Origin: Pelosinus sp. IPA-1
GTDB lineage: Bacteria; Bacillota; Negativicutes; DSM-13327
DNA: 64,000 bases
Assembly (NCBI RefSeq): GCF_030269905.1
Contig: NZ_BSVC01000005.1
Coordinates: 62,001-126,000 of the forward strand
Direction of reading: 5' to 3'
Below are positions 1-9,851 of the stretch, piece by piece (position 1 is the stretch's first letter; each line of letters begins with the position of its first letter). The notes under the pieces are model-generated. The model searched no databases. It worked only from the letters and a program-made list of their open reading frames with translations, and was not told the DNA's origin. The translations under genes were made by a program, and so were the position numbers.

Positions 1-169
1 CACCGCACTGGCAATTTTCATGACCACATACCCTAGAACATACCGTGTCCACACCCGACTTGCTTACCCGCTCTGAAACTTCTTTCACTGGTTGAAGGGC
101 CCTCCCTCTCTTTATTTTATAACCAGTCCGTTTATCACCTAGCTTACAGAACCACTGCCACAACTCCAA
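1..169 (-). CDS. Possible 5' part of an unrecognised gene running off the left edge
   Basis: Minus-strand reading from a TTG at 169 stays open to the window edge (56 codons). A perfect AGGAGG lies at 184-179, nine bases before the TTG. The product is basic and Cys-rich near the cut end, with a closing pattern C-S-R-V-C-G-H-E-N-C-Q-C-G. The frame is also open upstream to a GTG at 241, but that start has no ribosome-binding site. No family is recognised, so a chance open frame cannot be excluded. The rest of 1-340 shows nothing else I can name. Confidence 0.3.
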   Translation of the reverse strand, partial: MELWQWFCKLGDKRTGYKIKRGRALQPVKEVSERVSKSGVDTVCSRVCGHENCQCG

Positions 170-340
170 AGTAGAACCCCTCCTCTCGCTTTTGCTTTTA
201 GTATAAGCTACTACACTTCCTTTGCCTATGACATAGATCACAAATTTAACTTATAAACCTACTTCTCGCTAAATATTTGTACAGCCATTATAATGATGAT
301 TATATTATTCTCCATCCTTGAGCAGAAAGGCGGATTCGGC

Positions 341-1057
341 ATGAAACAAATTGACCAACACCGACAGGAAGCTTTTGTACAACAATTATTTTCCAGCATT
401 GCTAAGCGGTATGATATATTAAATGCACTCTTTACTCTAAACCAAGATACCTATTGGCGAAATTTCGCCGCAGCGAAAGCTGCTCTAAAAGAAGACAACT
501 CCGTCCTAGATGTATGTTGCGGCACAGGGAAGTTATCCCTCTCTTTAGCAAAATACCTAGGAGTTGGTGGACAGATCATCAGCCTAGACTTTTCAGAAAG
601 TATGTTACTTGAGGCCAAGCAAAATATTCAAAAATCCCCTTACCAACAAAAAATTACCCTCATGCAGGGCAATGCCCTTAAATTACCCTTTGCTGAAAAT
701 TGCTTCGACTGTACTACCATTGGCTTCGGCCTTCGAAATGTATCAGATATAAAGAGCACCTTAGAAGAAATGTATCGTGTGACAAAACCTGGCGGCACTG
801 TATTATCCTTAGATTTATCTAAGCCTAGTGCCCCCATCTTTAAACAACTCTATTACCTTTACTTTGAGAACTTACTCCCCTTCTTAGGGAATTTAGGTTT
901 TACTAAGAATCACCCTTACTACAATCTTCCTGCCTCTTTGAAAACCCTTCCCCATCAATCCGTTATTGCAAATATATTTAGTCAAGTAGGTCTACAACAG
1001 GTTACCTACCACCAACTGACAGGAGGTATCGCAACTGTACATTTAGGAAAGAAATAA
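341..1057 (+). CDS. ubiE: Demethylmenaquinone methyltransferase, UbiE/MenG family
   Basis: This is a class I SAM-dependent methyltransferase that performs the final C-methylation in menaquinone synthesis (demethylmenaquinone to menaquinone). The product has 238 residues, the usual length. Visible marks are the family N-terminal signature R-Y-D-I-L-N followed by Y-W-R, the SAM-binding loop V-L-D-V-C-C-G-T-G-K near residue 55, G-F-G-L-R-N-V, and the V-T-K-P-G-G turn before a late strand. I start it at the ATG at 341, which follows AAAGGCGG, rather than at upstream in-frame ATGs that lack a ribosome-binding site. It is a single gene, convergent with the superoxide dismutase gene. The family is certain; the menaquinone substrate is inferred from family. 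Confidence 0.88.
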   Translation: MKQIDQHRQEAFVQQLFSSIAKRYDILNALFTLNQDTYWRNFAAAKAALKEDNSVLDVCCGTGKLSLSLAKYLGVGGQIISLDFSESMLLEAKQNIQKSPYQQKITLMQGNALKLPFAENCFDCTTIGFGLRNVSDIKSTLEEMYRVTKPGGTVLSLDLSKPSAPIFKQLYYLYFENLLPFLGNLGFTKNHPYYNLPASLKTLPHQSVIANIFSQVGLQQVTYHQLTGGIATVHLGKK

Positions 1058-1114
1058 ATTTAGTCAGGTAAAGCTTTACTCTAAAACTAAAAAGGAAAAG
1101 ATTTTTAGGCACAA

Positions 1115-1146
1115 AAAAACTCAAGGAATGTACTCCTTGAGTTTTT
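1115..1146. terminator. Bidirectional intrinsic terminator between ubiE and sod
   Basis: Inverted repeat AAAAACTCAAGGA / TCCTTGAGTTTTT with a 6-base loop. It gives a U-tract on both strands and lies between two convergent genes. Confidence 0.85.
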
Positions 1147-1150
1147 ATAC

Positions 1151-1732
1151 TTATATTTTGATTCTGTTATCTACTACATTCCAATCAATATTCTTGAAAA
1201 AGTTTGCTATATATTGAGGTCTCTTTAAACCATAGTCTAACATATAAGAATGCTCCCAAGCATCTAACACCAATAAGGGGGTACGGTCTACAGGGTGCCC
1301 GCTATGATGTTCATCCAGCCAAAGATTATTTAATTTCCCATTGCTGTTATCTTGGCATAGCATAGCCCAACCAACGCCTTGCATACTAGCTGTAGCCTTA
1401 AAATCTTCTTCCCATGCTTCATAACTGCCGAAATTTTCCTTCAATAGTTTTAATAATGAGGAACTAAGGTGAATCTCATTTCGCCCACCCAAATTTTCAA
1501 AATACAGTTCATGCAAACGCATACCAGCAACTTCCTGGTTGATTCGCTTTTTAAGTCCTGCATATTCTATGGGGTCTGCCTGTCCTTCTGCTAAGTTGTT
1601 TTCAATATGCGCTACAATTTCATTCGCGTTTTTAACATATCCATTGTATACGTTAAAATGATTTATTAAGAGCGTGTCACTAAAACCCTGAATACCCAAA
1701 AGATCACTATAATCTTGCGCTTGATATGACAT
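1151..1732 (-). CDS. Fe/Mn superoxide dismutase family protein with an altered first metal ligand
   Basis: The fold is that of Fe/Mn superoxide dismutase, which disproportionates superoxide. The C-terminal ligand pair is intact (D-A-W-E-H-S-Y), as is the middle His in G-M-R-L-H-E-L-Y-F and the G-W-A stretch. The position of the N-terminal ligand His (first His of I-H-H in E. coli SodA) reads Asn here (L-L-I-N-H-F-N-V-Y-N-G-Y-V), with a His one residue later. The substitution was checked in the nucleotide sequence. I place the start at 1732, behind GGAGGGAAGG; the frame is open upstream to 1771. The product is about 193 residues. Activity with this ligand set is uncertain. Confidence 0.8.
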   Translation of the reverse strand: MSYQAQDYSDLLGIQGFSDTLLINHFNVYNGYVKNANEIVAHIENNLAEGQADPIEYAGLKKRINQEVAGMRLHELYFENLGGRNEIHLSSSLLKLLKENFGSYEAWEEDFKATASMQGVGWAMLCQDNSNGKLNNLWLDEHHSGHPVDRTPLLVLDAWEHSYMLDYGLKRPQYIANFFKNIDWNVVDNRIKI

Positions 1733-1893
1733 CTGCCTTCCCTCCATGCGAAGTATTTTTACACTAAACAATCGTTCTTTTGTTGCAGATACGCTTGTAA
1801 TTATTTACTAGCATATCCACCTTTTTATATTATATGATATTGTTTTTGTATTATATCACGTTACGACTGTCTTTGCTTCATCTATACAGTATT

Positions 1894-1937
1894 TATACAG
1901 TATACTTTTTTACGTGTTATAATGAAAATAATTATCA
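1894..1937 (+). promoter_or_regulatory. Promoter with a Fur-box-like operator upstream of ynfA
   Basis: Extended -10 TGTTATAAT ends at 1923, with a weak -35 TATACA at 1894-1899 (18-bp spacer). TGAAAATAATTATCA at 1923-1937 matches the 7-1-7 Fur consensus TGATAATNATTATCA at every defined position but one. It overlaps the end of the -10 and the expected transcription start, a position that would block RNA polymerase. The sequence match is direct; control by Fur is inferred. Confidence 0.6.
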
Positions 1938-1962
1938 ATAAAGATTTAAAGGGTGGATAAAA

Positions 1963-2289
1963 ATGGATGTTTTAAAATCAGTCATTTTTTTTGTTCTAGC
2001 TGGGTTATTTGAAATTGGTGGCGGTTACTTAATTTGGCTTTGGGTTCGAGATGGTAAGGGTATTAGCTATGCAATCTTTGGCGCTATCATCTTAGTAGCA
2101 TATGGATTCATCCCTACATTACAACCTGCTAATTTCGGACGAGTTTATGCCGCATATGGAGGAATTTTTATCGTTCTTTCTATCTTGTGGGGTTGGGGCA
2201 TTGATAAAATCGCCCCAGATAAGTTTGATATGATTGGGGGGCTCATTTCCCTAGTAGGCGTCATGATTATTATGTACTGGCCTAGATGA
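1963..2289 (+). CDS. ynfA: YnfA/UPF0060 family four-helix membrane protein
   Basis: The product has 108 residues, typical for this small inner-membrane family related to small multidrug resistance proteins. It contains four hydrophobic helices, the [10 protein letters not shown] motif in helix 1, and R-V-Y-A-A-Y-G-G near helix 3, both diagnostic. The natural substrate of the family is not settled. The ribosome-binding site is GGGTGG. A Fur-box-like site overlaps its promoter, so expression may follow iron or metal status. It is monocistronic and diverges from sod. Confidence 0.88.
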   Translation: MDVLKSVIFFVLAGLFEIGGGYLIWLWVRDGKGISYAIFGAIILVAYGFIPTLQPANFGRVYAAYGGIFIVLSILWGWGIDKIAPDKFDMIGGLISLVGVMIIMYWPR

Positions 2290-2337
2290 TAGCTTAACAA
2301 TATTATGAATAATAAGGGCTTAATCCATCTTTTTTTT

Positions 2338-2368
2338 ACCGCAGAGGCACAGAGGACACAGAGAAAAT
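2338..2368. repeat. Short CGCAGAGG-type dispersed repeat
   Basis: Purine-rich stretch beginning ACCGCAGAGGCACAGAGG. This motif recurs between genes in many unrelated bacterial genomes, as I remember it. One copy is seen here; the rest of 2290-2461 holds nothing recognisable. Confidence 0.4.
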
Positions 2369-2461
2369 AGGGTTACATTTCAAAAGTAAAGCATTAATAA
2401 CATGAAACTACTCTAAGTATAGGTTGCAGGTTTATTTAAAATCATAAATCTTGATAAAGTA

Positions 2462-2498
2462 AAAAGAAGCTGTCAGTTATAACTTGACAGCTTCTTTT
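2462..2498 (-). terminator. Terminator of addBA that contains the addA stop codon
   Basis: Perfect 14-bp inverted repeat AAAAGAAGCTGTCA / TGACAGCTTCTTTT with a 9-base loop. The addA stop (2479-2477) lies in the loop, so the last codons of addA form one arm of the hairpin. Confidence 0.85.
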
Positions 2499-5400
2499 GT
2501 ACTAAATACATATAAATATTTTTCTTTTACTGGCTGCTTGAAAATCCGTTCTACTGCATCAGCATATAAATTAAGCTGCACAGTATAGCGCTCAATAAGC
2601 TCTTTGCTATCGGTGACCCAGTCGGTTTTATAATCTAGTAATACTAAGCCATCATCCTCATCAAACAAGGCGTCGATAACCCCTTGAATGAAGATTCCTT
2701 CTCCCGCACCTGCCATATCATCATAGAACTTTTCCGCGGGAAGAACTAGGCTGAAAGGTAATTCTCGCCTTACCTTAGGTGAAGAACATAACCGCTGACC
2801 TAAGCTACTTTGAAAAAAGGCTACCACACCTTTACTATCTACAATGTCAGCGTGTTCAGGTAAGATCATTTCCTTAGCAACCATATTGGCGATCTGTTCT
2901 TTAATACCACCCTCAGACAAATCTCCCTGTAAATCCATCTGTTGCATGATACTATGCATTAATGTGCCGCGTTCTGCACCAGTTAATCCCACGGACTGTT
3001 GAATAAACCGTGGACGTAAAGCAATCGATTTTTTAGCAAAGTTTTGCTGACTACTTTCAATTACCTGCGTATCAAAACGCCGTTTGATTTCCGTCACCGA
3101 CAACTTAGCAGGTTTTCCTACAATATGCTGATAACCATATTGCCAGCCTAGCGTTTTCTCTACCCAGGCATAATCTTCCCCACTATCGACGGGTTGCATG
3201 TTGCGAATATTCTCTAGCAGTGCGGCAGCTTCCGATTGCTCCTCATCTACCTCCAGTAATTGACTACGAGAATAAACATCTACTTGCCATTTTGACGGGT
3301 CCTTAGAAAAAATTGGTCTCAGTTCTTGTTCGCACTCTCCATATGCCCTAAGAGCAGCGCCTCCTTCATGCCGAGCCACAGCAGGACACAACCAATCCAA
3401 ATAGTTACTAGCCCCTGCAATTAGTGAGTCAGGCAATGTAGGTTGCAGACGTTCTGTATATTGACACCACCCAGCCGCCTTTTTAGCCAATTTACTTACG
3501 GAGCCTACAAGAATCAATTTTTCCCTTGCTCGTGTTAAGGCTACATAAAGAATACGCAATTCCTCTGCTTTGGTCTCCATAATAAGCTTATGACTAATGC
3601 CATGTCGTGCTAATGTAGGGTAACGAAAACGTAGTTCTGGATTGGTAACATAAGGGCCAACCCCTAAGGCCTTGTGACATAACACCAACGCTTTACTATC
3701 TTGCAGATTGATATTCTTGCCTAAATCAGCTACAAATACAAGAGGGAACTCAAGTCCCTTACTTTTATGAATACTCATAATCCGTACTACATTTTCACTT
3801 TCCCCCAAGGCTCTGGCAACAGCAAGGTCAGAGCCTTTATCCTGCATACGCTCTACAAAACGCAAAAAGCGAAATAAGCCGCGAAAATTTGTTGATTCAT
3901 ATTGACGAGCCCGATCATGCAGCGCTCTTAAATTGGCTTGCCTTAGCATGCCACCAGGCATACCTCCGACATAATCATAGTAACCCGTATCACGATAAAT
4001 CTGCCAAATGAGTTCTGGAACACCCTTACAACGAGATAAATTACGCCATTGTTCAAGCTGTTTTACAAAACTTTTCATTTTTTCCCGTGTTTCTTCGATT
4101 AGACTTGCGTTATCCACCTCGTGGCTCAAAGCGCTCCATAATTCCTCCCCCTGACAGCACAAACGAACTTCTGCTAGCTCTTCCGTCGTAAATCCTGCCA
4201 AAGGCGAACGCAGCACCGCTGCCAAGGCGATATCTTGACGAGGATTATCGATCACACTTAATAAAGATACCATGATCTGGACTTCGATTTCCCTAAAGTA
4301 ACCAGCATCTAGTTCAGCATAAGCAGGTATACCTGCCTTTCTTAGTACATCCAGCATTACATTTGCTTTGCCTTTTACTGACCGAAGTAAAATGACGATA
4401 TCTCGCCAAGCTAGGCTTCGATACTCTTTTAACCCTTTATCATATACACGATAATTGCCTGTCATAAAATCACTCATCTTTTTGGCAATTAAACGAGCTT
4501 CTAATTCAAAACCACTTAGTTCTGCCTCTTCCATTAAGTCAGCTGCAGGACCATCAGCGGTTTCTACACCTTCCCCAGTATCCATCTCCCCTTCGGGAGA
4601 ACCCATCTGTTCTTCCGCTTCATCCCGATCTACAATGCAGAGTTCCACTGGCCCTTCCAGCAGTTTGCCTTGCTCTTCTGGATAATCTGGGCCAGGATTA
4701 AGTTTCTCCGCCTCTCCATACTCTAGTTCTCCAATCCGGGGCGACATCAACTGCGCAAAGAGAAAATTGACAGCATGAAGTACCCCAGCCCGACTACGAA
4801 AATTCTGGGATAAGTCGATTCGAGCATACTGGCTTCCGGCAGTCGGATACTGGCGATATTTTTTCATAAACAATTCCGGTTCTGCTAGACGAAAACGATA
4901 GATACTCTGTTTAACATCACCCACTAAAAATAAATTAGGCTGTTTCGTACTGGCTACCAAACGTAGAATGGTTTCCTGTACTCCATTGGTATCTTGGTAT
5001 TCATCCACCATTACTTCCGCAAAACGTTCCTGCAATTGAATCGCAACAGAAGAAGGTATGATCTCTCCTATCTGACTTTCCGGTGCAAGCAAAATTTGTA
5101 AACAAAAATGTTCTAAGTCATTGAAATCCAATACATCTTTGCTACGCTTTGCCTTGGCAAATTCCTGACCAAATTCAATAACCAACTTACCTAACGTATC
5201 CACTACAGGAGCAATTAGACGCATATCTGCCAATAATTCTTCTGCAGGACGATCAAAGAAATGCACCTTACAGTCATTGATTTTATCTTTAACCTTCTGC
5301 CTGACTCGTTGAAAATACTTCTTCATGGATTCATCTGTACCTTTTGGCACGGCCGCAATTTTCTCAAACTTACAACCAGCAATCGCAGTAGCCAGACTTT

Positions 5401-6202
5401 CCCATGAGTGATTAGCTGCAGACAGCAGTTCATCAAGGACAGTCCGATCTGCCATAAAGGTATCTACATAGGCGTCTATACTGCCAGGTCTTCCAGCCTC
5501 TAGGCAAAGAACATCTAATTGCTGCCCTGCCTGTTCCAAATCCAAGACTATTTTCTCCCGAATTAACTTCGACCAAGGAGTTTGATCAACAGTAGCTGCT
5601 TCAGGCAAAGCAAACTCTTGTGAAAGACCAGCTAACCATTTTTCTGGCCAAGGATGACTCTGGGAGAAATTATATAATCCTAGTACCAATTGATATAAGG
5701 AATTGTCACTTTGTTCATCCCCATAGTGTTCTACCAAGTCTAGAAATGCCTCATCCCCTTGAGCGTATTTCGCCTCAAACAAGTTTTCCAGCACTTCTGT
5801 TTTCATAATTGTCACTTCTGCCTGACCAGCAATGCGAAATTGAGGATCTAAATCTAAGAGATGAAAATTCTGTCGTACAATGTTTTGACAAAAGGCATGA
5901 ATGGTAGAAATGGCAGAAGAATTGAGCAGCGCTAGCTGCCGCTGAATATGCTCAGAACGAGGCTGTTTTTTTAATGCATCATTCAGAGCCGAGCCAATGC
6001 GCCCGCGCATTTCAGCCGCTGCTGCATTGGTAAAGGTAACAACTAGCACCTTATCCACATCAACTGGTTGCTCTTTATCTAATATACGAGAAATAATCCG
6101 TTCAACTAGTACCGAGGTTTTACCCGAACCAGCAGCCGCAGCTACTAATAGATTTTTATTCCGTGTTTCAATTGCCAATAACTGCTGCTCAGACCAACTC
6201 AT
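2477..6202 (-). CDS. addA: AddA, helicase-nuclease subunit of the AddAB recombination complex
   Basis: This is the UvrD-type helicase subunit of AddAB, which processes double-strand breaks to Chi for RecA loading (the firmicute counterpart of RecBCD). At 1,241 residues it is full length. Visible marks are Walker A A-A-A-G-S-G-K-T at residues 22-29, helicase motif V-D-E-Y-Q-D-T near 400, G-D-V-K-Q-S-I-Y-R-F-R, Y-V-A-L-T-R-A-R-E-K-L, and the C-terminal RecB-type nuclease motif L-L-D-Y-K-T-D-W. Its start overlaps the end of addB by 14 bases, so the two are translated from one message. Confidence 0.97.
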   Translation of the reverse strand: MSWSEQQLLAIETRNKNLLVAAAAGSGKTSVLVERIISRILDKEQPVDVDKVLVVTFTNAAAAEMRGRIGSALNDALKKQPRSEHIQRQLALLNSSAISTIHAFCQNIVRQNFHLLDLDPQFRIAGQAEVTIMKTEVLENLFEAKYAQGDEAFLDLVEHYGDEQSDNSLYQLVLGLYNFSQSHPWPEKWLAGLSQEFALPEAATVDQTPWSKLIREKIVLDLEQAGQQLDVLCLEAGRPGSIDAYVDTFMADRTVLDELLSAANHSWESLATAIAGCKFEKIAAVPKGTDESMKKYFQRVRQKVKDKINDCKVHFFDRPAEELLADMRLIAPVVDTLGKLVIEFGQEFAKAKRSKDVLDFNDLEHFCLQILLAPESQIGEIIPSSVAIQLQERFAEVMVDEYQDTNGVQETILRLVASTKQPNLFLVGDVKQSIYRFRLAEPELFMKKYRQYPTAGSQYARIDLSQNFRSRAGVLHAVNFLFAQLMSPRIGELEYGEAEKLNPGPDYPEEQGKLLEGPVELCIVDRDEAEEQMGSPEGEMDTGEGVETADGPAADLMEEAELSGFELEARLIAKKMSDFMTGNYRVYDKGLKEYRSLAWRDIVILLRSVKGKANVMLDVLRKAGIPAYAELDAGYFREIEVQIMVSLLSVIDNPRQDIALAAVLRSPLAGFTTEELAEVRLCCQGEELWSALSHEVDNASLIEETREKMKSFVKQLEQWRNLSRCKGVPELIWQIYRDTGYYDYVGGMPGGMLRQANLRALHDRARQYESTNFRGLFRFLRFVERMQDKGSDLAVARALGESENVVRIMSIHKSKGLEFPLVFVADLGKNINLQDSKALVLCHKALGVGPYVTNPELRFRYPTLARHGISHKLIMETKAEELRILYVALTRAREKLILVGSVSKLAKKAAGWCQYTERLQPTLPDSLIAGASNYLDWLCPAVARHEGGAALRAYGECEQELRPIFSKDPSKWQVDVYSRSQLLEVDEEQSEAAALLENIRNMQPVDSGEDYAWVEKTLGWQYGYQHIVGKPAKLSVTEIKRRFDTQVIESSQQNFAKKSIALRPRFIQQSVGLTGAERGTLMHSIMQQMDLQGDLSEGGIKEQIANMVAKEMILPEHADIVDSKGVVAFFQSSLGQRLCSSPKVRRELPFSLVLPAEKFYDDMAGAGEGIFIQGVIDALFDEDDGLVLLDYKTDWVTDSKELIERYTVQLNLYADAVERIFKQPVKEKYLYVFSTKEAVKL

Positions 6203-9200
6203 TTGGTTTTACCTCCTGGCCTTGGGTAATTTTCCCCATAATAGTACTTTCATCTGGCTTTGCCAATCTACGATATTGATTTTCTGGCAACAAACTATCA
6301 AACTGACATACGGCACTGTACTGACAAAAGCCACAAGGAGTCCTTTTATCTAAAGCATAAGGACTAATCTCGATTTTCCCTGCCATAATTTCTCGTGCCG
6401 TATCAACTAATTTTTGCTCTACATGGCTAAGTAATAATTGGAACTCTTCAGGTTCTTTGACATAAGACAAGCAATTACTATAAAAGGTATCATCCTTTTT
6501 CAAGGCAACCTTCAAGAATTCAGAATAACCATCAATGGTGTGATCCAATAACCGTATTACTTGAGAATCGGCTAGTACCCAACCTGGCATCTTTAAGAGT
6601 CCATTAATTTTTTTACAAATTTCATCGGCGTCTAACTTAATTTTATCTGAGAGATTCGGATTCTTTAAGAAATAATACAACACTCCAGCAGGTAAACAGT
6701 CTTTATACGCTTTACTTGCTACTAGCAGATACGTTAATAGCTGGAGACGCAAACCATAATACACATCCACTAATTTAAGCCAAGCTCCCCCTGACTTATA
6801 ATCAATAATTAGCATATACTTTTTGCCTTCCAATTCCCCAATGTCCAAGCGATCAATTTGCCCGACTATTTCCAAGGAAATATCATCTGGCAACATATAG
6901 ACGAGAGGTGGCAAAGCATCCTCCCCCCGCCCGAATGATTTTTCCATGGCTATGGGTTTAAACGTACTTACCCGATCGAATTCGACTAAACGACGTACGG
7001 CACGAGTTACAGTCCGCTTCAGTCTGCCCACCAAGTGCTTATGCTGTTCCGAGCTTAACAAAATCTCATTCTGCAGTTTTGGCGCCAATTCTTCCACTAC
7101 TTGGTTTACAATCTCCTTATACTCCCCTTCGTTCATACTACCCCAGTCACGACCGGCTTCTTGTAAGCTATCACCAAATCCTTTGAGAGCAGCATGCAAA
7201 AACTGCCCCCAGTCAGGTGCCTGCAAACGAAAAACCGCTCGCTCCTTAAGACTTAAACCATACTGCGCAAAATGTTTGAAGGGACAGGCCTGATAGGATT
7301 CAAAACGGGTAACACTGCCCCGCAGTTTATTCTGCTTCGGATATAAACGATTCGCCAAATTTCCAGGCAATGATTCTACCTGATTGTGATGAAACAACCC
7401 AGCTACGGCTCTTTGCACATACCATTCCAGCCCTTGTTCTTGTCTTGCCCAGTTATAAACATCCCACCACACGCCAGCAATCTTCTCACCGCTCTTGTAG
7501 CTTCGAAGTACGGCAGCCAAAGCGGAAATACTGCGTTTCCCATGAGCGATATACTGCTGTTCACTCCCAGTTATAGGCTCTACAGGCAAAGAATGAAAGG
7601 GTACTCTTGCCAATTCTCGAACCCGTTTAATTAGCAAGGATGGGCTAAGCCCCTTGCCTTCTTCATCTGCCAGAGGATAGCTAAGCCATAAATACTCTTT
7701 CGCTCTTGTTAAGGCTGTATATACCAAAAACCGCTCCGCAAAAGAATCGGACTGTGAGCCTGGGGCTAGCTCTAAACCAAATTGAATCATTTGCCCCCGT
7801 TCCGCATCCGTTAATAAACCTTCACCCCTCCCGCGCATGGGCAACACTCCATCATTTACCCCTGGAACATAAATAGCCTTGATATTTACCAAACTAGTCT
7901 GCTCCATAGGAGATACGGTAACATAATCAAGCCCTGGAGGAATGAGACTGAGAGTAAGACCTTCCAAGCCTTCACTCAACATAATCCCATAGTCGGCTAC
8001 TGCCATCTCCTCAGTGCCGCAGATCTCCACAATTTGTTCTAATAACTGAATCACTTGATCCCATAACTGACGATGTTCCCTTGCCTGCTCCAAATCCCCT
8101 ATTTCTTCGGCATGCACCGCCCACTGTTCTAATTTTTCCGGCACCATCAATCCTGCTAAAAAATCATATAAAGCTGTCGTCATCTCTAGTACCGTCGTTG
8201 CGGTTTTCATTTGCTGTTCAAAGACAAGTAAAGGCGCAGAAACTTTGCTTCTAACCTCATTGATAGTTTGAAGATGCTCTTGTTGTACCTCATTTAGTTC
8301 CGCATCTTCCCCTAAGGAAAAGCGGCGAATAAATGTCCACAGCTGACCATTCGTCCATTTTGTACCGCGAATACCAAACTCCAATACATAGTTTTCCAAT
8401 TTATCAATATCATCCCGGGACAAATCAAATAAATCTGTCTTAAAACAGCGAAACAAGGGTTCATAACCCCATCTTTCCGTGATCACTTCTATACTGGAAC
8501 GCAATAATTCCGCTAAGGGATGATGCACTGGTTGGCGTTTTCGGTCACTAAAGAAAGGTATCTCATAGTCAGCTAACACAGTCTCCACAAGTTCCGCATA
8601 ACTTTCTGGATCACGAAGCAGAATACCAATATCTCTCCAACGATATCCTTCCTCCCGACATAAACGTAACATATCCCTTGCCATACCTTCGACTTCTACC
8701 CGGCGATTGGCAGCTTCCGTTACCACAACTCCTTTAGTTTCACCTGCCCAAACTGGAGAAGGAAAAGTAAATAGATGCGCTTCCATATGCCCTAGCAAAG
8801 GAGCCATAAATCGTTGGCTTTGGGTTAACTCCACTTCTTCAATTTCTGCCCCCATCTTCTTTGCCATATCCAATAACTTTCTTCGGGTGTCCCATTGACG
8901 ATGAAATAAGGCTGTCTCACTTGCCTGTTCAACCGACTTGGCATCTGCCAAACACAAGGTAATGGTCACACTAGCAGAATTTGCTAATAGCTGAGCCACT
9001 ACATCTGCTTCTTGCGGATTGAACCAAGTAAAGCCATCAATCCACACCTCTGCTTGATGTAAAATGGCAGACTGGGGAATCTTCTTTGCCAAGAAGGTGA
9101 GATAATCTTCTGGATCGGTATAACGCCCTTGCAAGAAGTTTTCAAAACCTTGATAGACTAAGGCTAAATCATGAATTTTATCACCAATCGGCAAATCACC

Positions 9201-9641
9201 GCATTGCCCTTCTACCTCTGCCAAAGATTCTGGAGATACACCATAGGCTTTAAACTCTTGAATCATACTGGCTAAAATATCGGCAAAACTACGTTGGGCA
9301 GCCGCCCGGTGAAATATTTTAAAATCTTCACGATGCTCATGTAATAATTTATTCAATACGATGCGTTTCCCAAGTTCTGTAATATGAGGGCGAACCGCAC
9401 CACCTGTTTCCATTAAGATTCGATGCGCCAAACGGCGAAAGCCAAAGACATAGGCCCTAGTAAAACCGTCAATGCCCGGAGTAGATGCTAACTCATGCTC
9501 TACCTGAAAGGTAGCGTGCTCCGGTAAGATCATTATCATAGACCGTCCCTCTGGTGATGCTGTTAGCATTTGGCCCATTTCTTCTAAACAATACTGAGTC
9601 TTACCAGCCCCAGCTCTTCCCATAATTAAACGAAGCTTCAC
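6189..9641 (-). CDS. addB: AddB, nuclease and Fe-S subunit of the AddAB complex
   Basis: Partner of AddA. The 1,150 residues carry Walker A G-R-A-G-A-G-K-T at 8-15, a degenerate helicase core used for Chi recognition, and a C-terminal nuclease domain with I-I-D-Y-K-S-G. Four cysteines for the [4Fe-4S] staple are visible: one in Y-Q-A-C-P-F and three in C-G-F-C-Q-Y-S-A-V-C near the C-terminus. It is the first gene of the addBA operon and is preceded by GAGGTG. Confidence 0.97.
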   Translation of the reverse strand: MKLRLIMGRAGAGKTQYCLEEMGQMLTASPEGRSMIMILPEHATFQVEHELASTPGIDGFTRAYVFGFRRLAHRILMETGGAVRPHITELGKRIVLNKLLHEHREDFKIFHRAAAQRSFADILASMIQEFKAYGVSPESLAEVEGQCGDLPIGDKIHDLALVYQGFENFLQGRYTDPEDYLTFLAKKIPQSAILHQAEVWIDGFTWFNPQEADVVAQLLANSASVTITLCLADAKSVEQASETALFHRQWDTRRKLLDMAKKMGAEIEEVELTQSQRFMAPLLGHMEAHLFTFPSPVWAGETKGVVVTEAANRRVEVEGMARDMLRLCREEGYRWRDIGILLRDPESYAELVETVLADYEIPFFSDRKRQPVHHPLAELLRSSIEVITERWGYEPLFRCFKTDLFDLSRDDIDKLENYVLEFGIRGTKWTNGQLWTFIRRFSLGEDAELNEVQQEHLQTINEVRSKVSAPLLVFEQQMKTATTVLEMTTALYDFLAGLMVPEKLEQWAVHAEEIGDLEQAREHRQLWDQVIQLLEQIVEICGTEEMAVADYGIMLSEGLEGLTLSLIPPGLDYVTVSPMEQTSLVNIKAIYVPGVNDGVLPMRGRGEGLLTDAERGQMIQFGLELAPGSQSDSFAERFLVYTALTRAKEYLWLSYPLADEEGKGLSPSLLIKRVRELARVPFHSLPVEPITGSEQQYIAHGKRSISALAAVLRSYKSGEKIAGVWWDVYNWARQEQGLEWYVQRAVAGLFHHNQVESLPGNLANRLYPKQNKLRGSVTRFESYQACPFKHFAQYGLSLKERAVFRLQAPDWGQFLHAALKGFGDSLQEAGRDWGSMNEGEYKEIVNQVVEELAPKLQNEILLSSEQHKHLVGRLKRTVTRAVRRLVEFDRVSTFKPIAMEKSFGRGEDALPPLVYMLPDDISLEIVGQIDRLDIGELEGKKYMLIIDYKSGGAWLKLVDVYYGLRLQLLTYLLVASKAYKDCLPAGVLYYFLKNPNLSDKIKLDADEICKKINGLLKMPGWVLADSQVIRLLDHTIDGYSEFLKVALKKDDTFYSNCLSYVKEPEEFQLLLSHVEQKLVDTAREIMAGKIEISPYALDKRTPCGFCQYSAVCQFDSLLPENQYRRLAKPDESTIMGKITQGQEVKPNELV

Positions 9642-9851
9642 TTGTGTTTCACCTCTAACCTTATATCTTGCTATTAGCAGTGTTATTCGGTATGAGAGAG
9701 GAAAAGTCCTACCCTGGCCCGACTGCGTTGGTACGTTGCAGGTAAAAAACGTTTTTTTATTTTATCAGTCTTACTACTTAACATTGCTGGTAATTTCTTC
9801 GATATGTAATATAATGGTTATATTTGTCAATGATTAAGGAGGGGACTCTTA

